Below, in pieces: positions 57,696 to 64,000 of a stretch of DNA of 64,000 bases; position 1 is the stretch's first letter, and each line of letters opens with the position of its first letter. Source of the DNA: Isoetes taiwanensis (Eukaryota; Streptophyta; Lycopodiopsida; Isoetales; Isoetaceae). Below the pieces are notes generated by a model. It was not told the origin of the DNA and searched no databases. It saw only the letters and a program-made list of their open reading frames with translations. The position numbers and the translations under genes are program-made. The DNA is taken from positions 9,050,634-9,114,633 of the forward strand of contig JAJEKV010000060.1 of NCBI GenBank assembly GCA_021234155.1. Reading direction: 5' to 3'.

Positions 57696-60040
57696 GCTAG
57701 ATCTTCCATCTGTCATGTTCTCCATGCTTTGCTAGTTGAATAGGATCCTTCTCCATCTCCAATTGCCCCCAAATCGATTTGGGAAGCCCCAATTTGGGTT
57801 AGCCTGGATGGGTAAGTCTTCCTTGCGCAATCAATTTGGGCCAAGTGTCCATCCTTAATTAGTTATCAATAAGTAATTGAGCATTTTAGCCTTTTTAATA
57901 TTAGGCTAAGTCCTAAATATTTTAGCCCTATATTAGGTTTAGGGCTAGGTTTCCACCTTAATAATTAATGAGATAACATAGCTAACCTTAGCTTATGAAT
58001 AACTTGTAATGGTGCCCGGCGTTGCCGGGCTTTAGCAACGCCATGTTATATTTAGTGCCATTTTTGCACAAATTCAAAAGAGTCACCAAATAACGTTCAT
58101 TTAAATCAAAATTTGTTGCATAGGAAGTTGATACCTTGTAATGAATACAATGACTAAATCGTGAGCTGCTCTTTAGAAGGCAAATGGTTTATTACAAAGT
58201 TGTCATTAAGAGAAGGCTACATATCTTTCTAGATTTGGAAGTTAGTGTAGAAAGTGTGACAATGTCTGTATCTTATCGCTCAAGTATATTAGTATTATTT
58301 GTATTGTTTCATGCATAGCTCTATTTGCCATCTATGACAATTCAATTCAATTCATATAGAACAAAAAGAACACAATAATATGGTGTATTTGGCAATAAGT
58401 TAAAGAGCATAATTTATAGAAGGGGACAAAAAAGCAGTGTGCATTAGAGGGGAAATTCAATGTGTGTCAAATAAAACCATGATCCCTTAGCAACTAAGAG
58501 GAGTGCTAGGCAATTTCTTAGGATATTAATCTATGCGTAGGTAAAAGTATTTGCAAGGGTCATAAGGAGGATCAATGTCATCCAATATATATCCTTGAGC
58601 ATAAATACATTTATATTAAGTGTCTCTAATATCATGTAGAGTGCATTGATCCAACTCCCGTGAACTCAATATTATCAAGGACTATCCTCTTGCAATGGTT
58701 AGGACTAATAATATTTTGCAAAGAATGACTAAGTTTTTGGAAAGCCTTGGTTATGCTAGTATAAAAACAAAGTTATTTGGGTGTTCTTATGTGGCATATC
58801 GAATGGTTAGCGTAGTGAAGACTAAGCAAGCAATCTACAAAGTTTTGCAAAGTTAGAGTGAACTAATATGCAAGATATTGTCCCTCTACGTAGCATATGG
58901 TCTTTGCATTCTTGAAACTCGTTTAAATGATGCCTTTACAAAAAGCTCAATTTTCATGTATCATACTTAGATGCACCAAACAAACATGAAGCTTACCTTG
59001 GTCACTACATACATGTTATCGTTCATCACTTACATGTTGCTTTTAAAAGGTGTAATAAACCCTTGCCAATTGTTGTAGTCCTAAGGATGGTAAATGCTTT
59101 GTTACCTTCACCATATTTTTAAGGGACATCGTATAAAGCAGATTGATTTATCTATACAAGAAATTTATCGCGGCGGCCAAGGCCGCCGCGAACATTTCTC
59201 TTTCCCCGACTCTCCTGTGCTTAGGGAACTGAGCCAGTAGAGGAAACGTCTCTTGTGCTTAGAGAACTCAATTAGTAGAGAAATTGTTTCCTCTACCGAC
59301 TCAGTTATTGTGTAAGTTGAGTTTAAACATATGTATGAAACTTCAAACTTTGTTCTAGCTTGAGCTAATAATACAAAGAAGCTTTTGGTGCTAATCAATT
59401 ACATATAAATTATTGTTTCCTATGTTAATTGTTGATGGCATGATATTGATAGTCTGTGCAATAGCAATGGGTTGCTTAATTTATTTATAGACCAAAATCC
59501 AATGCTATAAAAGTGCAATATATGGAACATATACTTGTACATTTGTCTGCTTTGTATGTGTCTATTTTCTAAGCATTTGTTGAATGCCTTTTGAGTGTTG
59601 TGATACAAAAATATTGTTGTGTAATATGTTGGATCATTTGTAGGGCTTTCACGAGTCTATTTGGACCAATTCGATCACATACATCGAGACATTATTCACT
59701 AAGATATGCTAGCTATTTCAAAGACATGCTAGCTGTTTTATAGAGCCCGAGTGCTTGGTTTGTTTGATTCATAAAGTTTATATGATATTTGATGACATTC
59801 ACATACCAATTATGACTACCCAAGCAGGGTGAATATAAAGTTATGGTTATCCAAGTACTTGTCAAAAGCATATCTTTCATCAATTCTAGATCAATGGTAC
59901 AAAGATTTTACAACACCTGCAACATCGAAGTACAAAGATGAAAAGTCCACTTTGTTCCCAATAAATATTAATACGCCTGCAAGAGAAGCATTAAAATGTA
60001 ATTGCTTGAACTGAATCATGTGTTCATCCTTCATTTAAAC
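57696..60040. other. AT-rich non-coding DNA of block B
   Basis: Counterpart of 29590-31890. Includes the degenerate Helitron-like end at 58003 and a GC palindrome CGGCGGCCAAGGCCGCCG at about 59170-59188. No coding sequence is supported. Confidence 0.4.
58003..58031 (-). other. Degenerate second Helitron-like terminus, block B
   Basis: CTTG, six bases, TGCCCGGC-GTT-GCCGGGC on the plus strand has exactly the layout of the 18401/23576/49640 ends (CTAG, six bases, TGCCCAGC-GTT-GCTGGGC). On the minus strand it reads hairpin, ACCATTA, CAAG, then T. The terminal tetranucleotide has one change. Block A has the position at 29881 but the hairpin is destroyed. It may mark the join between two related elements, the left with DnaJ/kelch and the right with NUP155. 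Confidence 0.4.
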
Positions 60041-61184
60041 TCGGTTACAGAGAGCATATTAGCATTTAGAGCCCCCAAATTTTTCAATTCTGGAGGTATA
60101 GCTTCCTATCATGGATTCTTCACTGGTTTATTATCTTGAGAAACGATAGATCTAGTAGCGTCAAACGCAATTTGTAGATCTATGCAAATAAAATAGGAAA
60201 GAACATCAGTTGCTTTTGGAGTTCAATTCCTTCTAAATGCAAATCTGGAAATCTAAAAAGCACATATTACCTGAATACTCTTTGTCCTCGAAGTATTGTT
60301 GTCCTTGATTCAGATTCCATCGCAGGCTGACTAAATAGCTATTCAGAAATGCATAGCCCTCCTACTCTTAACCACATAAAAGCCTTTCAAGGAAGGAGAA
60401 AGAAAAGTTGAAACCATATACTTTATTTGAAAAAAATGTGAATCATAAATAAATGGCCCACATAAGATCGAAAGATTAGAGAAGGATTTGAGATAAATAG
60501 TTTTCAATAGACAAATTTGAAATAGATCCATGTTACATTTTTTCAAATCTGTGTACCAACGAGACGACCTGGATTCATTCAGGTAAAGCCAAAGAATGGC
60601 CTGCAGATTTGCATGTAGATATAGAAACCCAGATTCTTATTTCGATAAGAAAAGGCAGAACTTCAATGGTTTAGAGCTCTACCTGCTATGCTTTTTGCTC
60701 CAAAAAGTCTGATTTCCTTCTGCCTAGATATAATGAAAATGCAGAGAAATTGTAGATAAAGGAAAAAATTTAGATTTAAACCTGCATGGTCTGCTGTAGC
60801 AAAGCACCTTTGAATACTGAACCTTATCATTTCCAGTTGCTTCTCCGGATCTCAATTTTCTTAGAAAAAATATCAGTCGCTTGGGAAATCTGGCATTATA
60901 CTCTGTAAATATATGCAGTGCTGGTGATCCAAAGGGCTAGAAAAATAGTGGAACTTGAATCAAATAGCTACACAATATACTTATGAACAAAGTAACGATG
61001 GCTAATACATCCCTATTTCCCCAGGAAAACTATGGTTGATACCTTCAAATCCGACAGACAGGATTCCCCTTCACAAAGCTTAGTCTTCAACTCTTGCAAG
61101 GCCTCTTTGCAAGGATAAACTTAACTGAGCTTGAATCCCTGAACTGCATCTTCATAGACTCAATTCTTGAATCACCTGAAATTA

Positions 61185-62440
61185 CTGCAAGCTCAATAAG
61201 CAAGATGCAGAACTTGAATGCATATAAGAGAGCCCTTGCAATGTCCGCATCCCCTATAACTTTTGCACCTGCTGAAACCCGCTCCTAAAAATCCAAAGGG
61301 AACTTAAATTCCTGAATTAATGAGAACAATATTAAAAAAGATACGACTTATATGAGCTACTCCTTTGAAGATGAAGTCATATAGAATCAAGAGATATGCT
61401 GCCTCCATCTCCAAGATAGAGCATCGGACCAACTCTTTTAACAACTGTACATGCTTCAGCCATACCACCCATGCTTATAGCTTGGTCCAATAACCTTGCC
61501 CATGTTTCTCGCATGACAGAATTATCAAAATCTCCTGTGTAGTATGAGAAATGAAGGATCTCCAAGCATACCTACATAGAGATCATCTCAAATTGAGTTT
61601 ACATCATTTATGGACATCTCCATAATAATTTTAACTGCACTATATCACATCTCCCAAAGTTCAAATCCAACTGCATATTCATTATAAAGTTGATTTTATA
61701 CTTTTGAGCTCATGAGCTAACTCATCTATCTTCTCTTTAGTAGCAGTGGCGTGAGGCTCATCAATTGCATGTGCAAGTGCCATACTGAATGATGACATTC
61801 CAAGATTAACAATTTCTAATTTTTCAACAATGCATCTCACTGTATCATCATCATATATTTTAATTTGGAAATGTACAACTGCAAGTTTTTCTTCAAGGAG
61901 CTCTAGCAAATCGCCTTCTACAATTTTAGATTGAGAACCAAATGCTTCCATACCATGACTTAATGCTCCGTGCTTGAACAACTACATTACTAAGATAATC
62001 AAACATGTAAATCTAAAAATGATAACCATTTTGGCTTCACAATACGTAAGTAAGCTTCTTTCAGTTGATCAAAAGGATAATACCATGACAACAATTCTAA
62101 ATACTTTGCCTGCTCCATGGATATCGGCTGCAAGACACATTTGTGATGGATGGTGCAGATGGTACTGGAATTCTAGCACTCCTCTATACTATGTAAACTG
62201 GGAAAGATAAATATAGTAAAAAAGTCCTCAGGCAGTTTATTCGATGTTCGTTAATCCTAGGAAATCAATCTCTTTCACTTTGTGGATAATGTATTACATA
62301 TAAAGAAACAGTTACCTTCTTTGATTGGAAATTTTTAGCACTGTGCAAATTGAGCTCAATCATTGTTTGGTACACTTGTTCATAGGAAGCACGTTCATGC
62401 CATCTCAGACTGAGTTGCACAATTGCCCTACATGAATATC
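61185..62440 (-). pseudogene. NUP155: NUP155 exons, block B (better preserved copy)
   Basis: Same exons as block A. RAIVQLSLRWHERASYEQVY and QTMIELNLHS lie at about 62440-62330, matching the family's IVQLSVQWPD..HEYLYRTMIDLGL. MEQAKYLELLSWYYPFDQLK and EAYLRI lie at about 62125-62045 (family QAKYFDLLARYYVLK). 61981-61682 carries KIVEGDLLELLEEKLAV. 61565-61377 carries RETWARLLDQA and AEACTVVKRVG. 61288 carries ERVSAGAKVIGDADIARALL. Exons two to four are identical to block A. No promoter or first exon is present, so it would not give a nucleoporin. Confidence 0.83.
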
Positions 62441-62605
62441 TTGAGTTGCTGCATCAATAATTTGACATGCACCAACATAAAACCTGTCCAGGATCATAGA
62501 AATACTGAACTTCCCATTACCAATGGAAGCAAGCCCACAAACTTACCTTAAATCTTTAGAATTTTTGCATAGACTTCCAGGCTATACGGTATGACCAGAA
62601 CTTAC

Positions 62606-62738
62606 AGTTTCACGCAACTTGTAAGCTCTCACACATCTAATTTCAAATGCTTGGACAACCTGCAATGGCAAATGCTTGGCAACCTGGCCCTCTACTTTTT
62701 CAAGAAGAAAGGAGCAGAGCTCATCTGACAAAGTCCAA
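62606..62738 (-). pseudogene. Exon upstream of the NUP155 segment, unassigned (block B; block A about 34466-34600)
   Basis: A clean minus-strand exon reads TLSDELCSFLLEKVEGQVAK, HLPLQVVQAFE and IRCVRAYKLRET, ending at a GTAAGT donor (62605). It is upstream of the NUP155 exons on the same strand and could be an earlier NUP155 exon, but the match to what I know of that region is weak. Block A carries the same exon with at least four indels at CAG/CTG sites. Confidence 0.45.
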
Positions 62739-62878
62739 AATTGGAACTAACTACCGACACGTATAATAATAAATGAAGAACACTGCAAATGCAATTTGCT
62801 TGTCCTAAATGCATCAAAATGCATCTGCCATGATGATCTAATGTGATTATCTTCAGTCGATGATGTAAAAACTGCTTA

Positions 62879-63250
62879 TCATCCAGACCCCAGCTGCTTT
62901 GAGCTGGTGCAGAGACTTAAAGTTTGTTGGAGGAGCCGGATCAACAGGAACTCCCATGCATCAGGTCTGAAATACCCAGCATAAAAAACCGCAGTAAAAG
63001 ATGTATGCCCCAGACACGTACCTAAACCTCTCTTGGACAAAATCATAGCAAGAATCCCCGCAAGAAGTTGCCGATCAAAGTCTTTCCCCGCAGTAAAAGA
63101 CCACTGGAAGAAGCAATCCGTGATCTTCAATCCGGCAAAGATTTGTGTGCATTTCCAATACCAAAAGGGTTCCTTATAATTCGATAATTGCAGACGAGAT
63201 TATGGTCGGATCTGGTTCGGGCAGAGGAGTGGCAGCAGGGATGCAAATCT
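62879..63250 (-). other. Unassigned coding-like stretch followed by a poly-T tract (block B; block A 34750-35130)
   Basis: Open minus-strand frames here include KDFDRQLLAGILAMILSKRG, and in another frame VPVDPAPPTNFKSLHQLKAA, both protein-like, suggesting a frameshifted exon. I do not recognise either. The adjacent T run (63274-63292; 35139-35162 in block A) is a simple repeat of different length in the two copies. Confidence 0.25.
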
Positions 63251-64000
63251 TGCAGATGGCTTGGGGTCATATGATTTTTTTTTTTTTTTTTTATTTTTAT
63301 TTTTATTTATTTCTTTTTAAAAGTACACGTGCCGCGCTCAAATTTTTTTCTGAGACGGAAATATTACATCAAACAAAAAATCAAACAGCCCTTATATATG
63401 TCATGATAACAACATAATAGAGGGCAACAACTCGATAGGGAGAGGTAGAACACATACATTTTGCAATCAAGGGATTCTAATGTTGTCTTTGCTTTTTATT
63501 TAACATTTGCGAATCTAACTTCTGGTTGAAATTTGCTTGCAATCTTGTATGATATTATTTTATAACTCTACAACTATAGAGACTTGGTTATTTAATTTAG
63601 AATACCGAGCATCAACAACGGTGTCATTAATATATTGATCTTTATATTTGAAAGAGAAGGCTTTGAGAAAAATGGGAGCAAAACATTCAGCAAAAAATGA
63701 GGTGAAATGCCAAGGTAAAAAATGAATTGAAATGTCAGGGTTGTCAAAACATCTAAAATATATTACTTTTACACGTCGATTGTTGTTATTGAGGTCTCTG
63801 ATTTATTCATGGAATGAATCATTAAGAATTCATGGAATGAATCATTAATAATAGTTGCTGAAGACTGAAATGTGCCCTATCATTTGAATCACCCACTTTT
63901 AAATTGAAAAGCTGATAACTAATTATACATATACGTCCTTGTTAACCTAATGTACCTGACGGACTCAAAAGTTAGTTGTTGAGTGCTTGTCTCAACTCCA

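Larger units (their letters stand above)
49640..64000 (-). mobile_element. Block B: second copy of the gene-fragment-carrying element (runs off the window)
   Basis: The match to block A begins exactly at the CTAG of 49640, with unrelated DNA to the left (TTAATTATTCATAA), and continues to the last base of the window (63961 GGAC aligns with 35817). It differs by a 2.06 kb LINE insertion (49949-52005), an extra 47 bp at about 49757-49803, a 23-bp indel at about 57614 and many small changes. Because the break is at the terminus, separate insertion of a long element explains the copy better than a random segmental duplication. Confidence 0.6.

Noticed and set aside
23576-64000. Ordinary segmental duplication of a host locus as explanation for blocks A and B
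   Set aside because: Not excluded on the right side, but the left break falls exactly at the hairpin/CTAG terminus, so transposition is the simpler reading.

Overview
This is a eukaryotic nuclear window, almost certainly from a land plant with a large, transposon-rich genome. The evidence is spliced gene fragments (GT...AG introns in frame), plant-type gene pieces (an ERdj3B-like DnaJ and NUP155 exons), a Ty3/gypsy element with an extra plant/archaeal-type RNase H, a CACTA transposase and Helitron-like ends. A DIRS/Ngaro-type tyrosine-recombinase retrotransposon, a class rarely reported in flowering plants, makes me lean to a seed-free plant such as a fern, but that is only an inference. I see no complete, intact host gene.

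Layout. 1-2.2 kb: AT-rich DNA with two exon-like stretches of an unknown gene. 2.2-7.0 kb (minus): decayed Ty3/gypsy element (gag, protease, extra RNase H, RT, RNase H, integrase; no LTRs seen). 7.0-10.9 kb: non-coding DNA with an inverted-repeat (MITE-like) element and small foldbacks. 10.9-13.7 kb (plus): decayed CACTA (En/Spm, tnp2) transposase with four in-frame introns, cut off where a repeat array begins. 13.7-28.2 kb: three head-to-tail units of about 5.17 kb (the first is partial). Each carries, on the minus strand, the 5' part of an ERdj3B-like DnaJ gene and kelch-repeat exons; units 2 and 3 begin at a Helitron-like 3' terminus (hairpin + CTAG). 23.6-35.9 kb (block A) is present again at 49.6-64.0 kb (block B, which continues past the window). 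Both contain the DnaJ/kelch part followed by NUP155 exons, and block B starts exactly at the same CTAG end in unrelated flanking DNA. 36.25-37.57 kb: a terminal-inverted-repeat element built from GGGAAC/TACCGGGAAC motifs. 40.0-47.7 kb (minus): a DIRS/Ngaro-like retrotransposon with RT and RNase H remains and split direct repeats A1...B1A2...B2. 49.95-52.0 kb (minus): a 5'-truncated non-LTR retrotransposon inserted into block B.

How it fits together: the window is mainly layered mobile DNA. The most interesting reading is a large gene-capturing, non-autonomous Helitron (or two joined ones) that carries same-strand fragments of DnaJ, kelch and NUP155 genes, was tandemly amplified at one site and inserted again at a second site. 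A caution affects all fine detail: repeat copies differ preferentially around CAG/CTG/CCG trinucleotides, often by small indels. That pattern suggests systematic base-call error at methylated CHG sites, so some frameshifts listed below may be artefacts.
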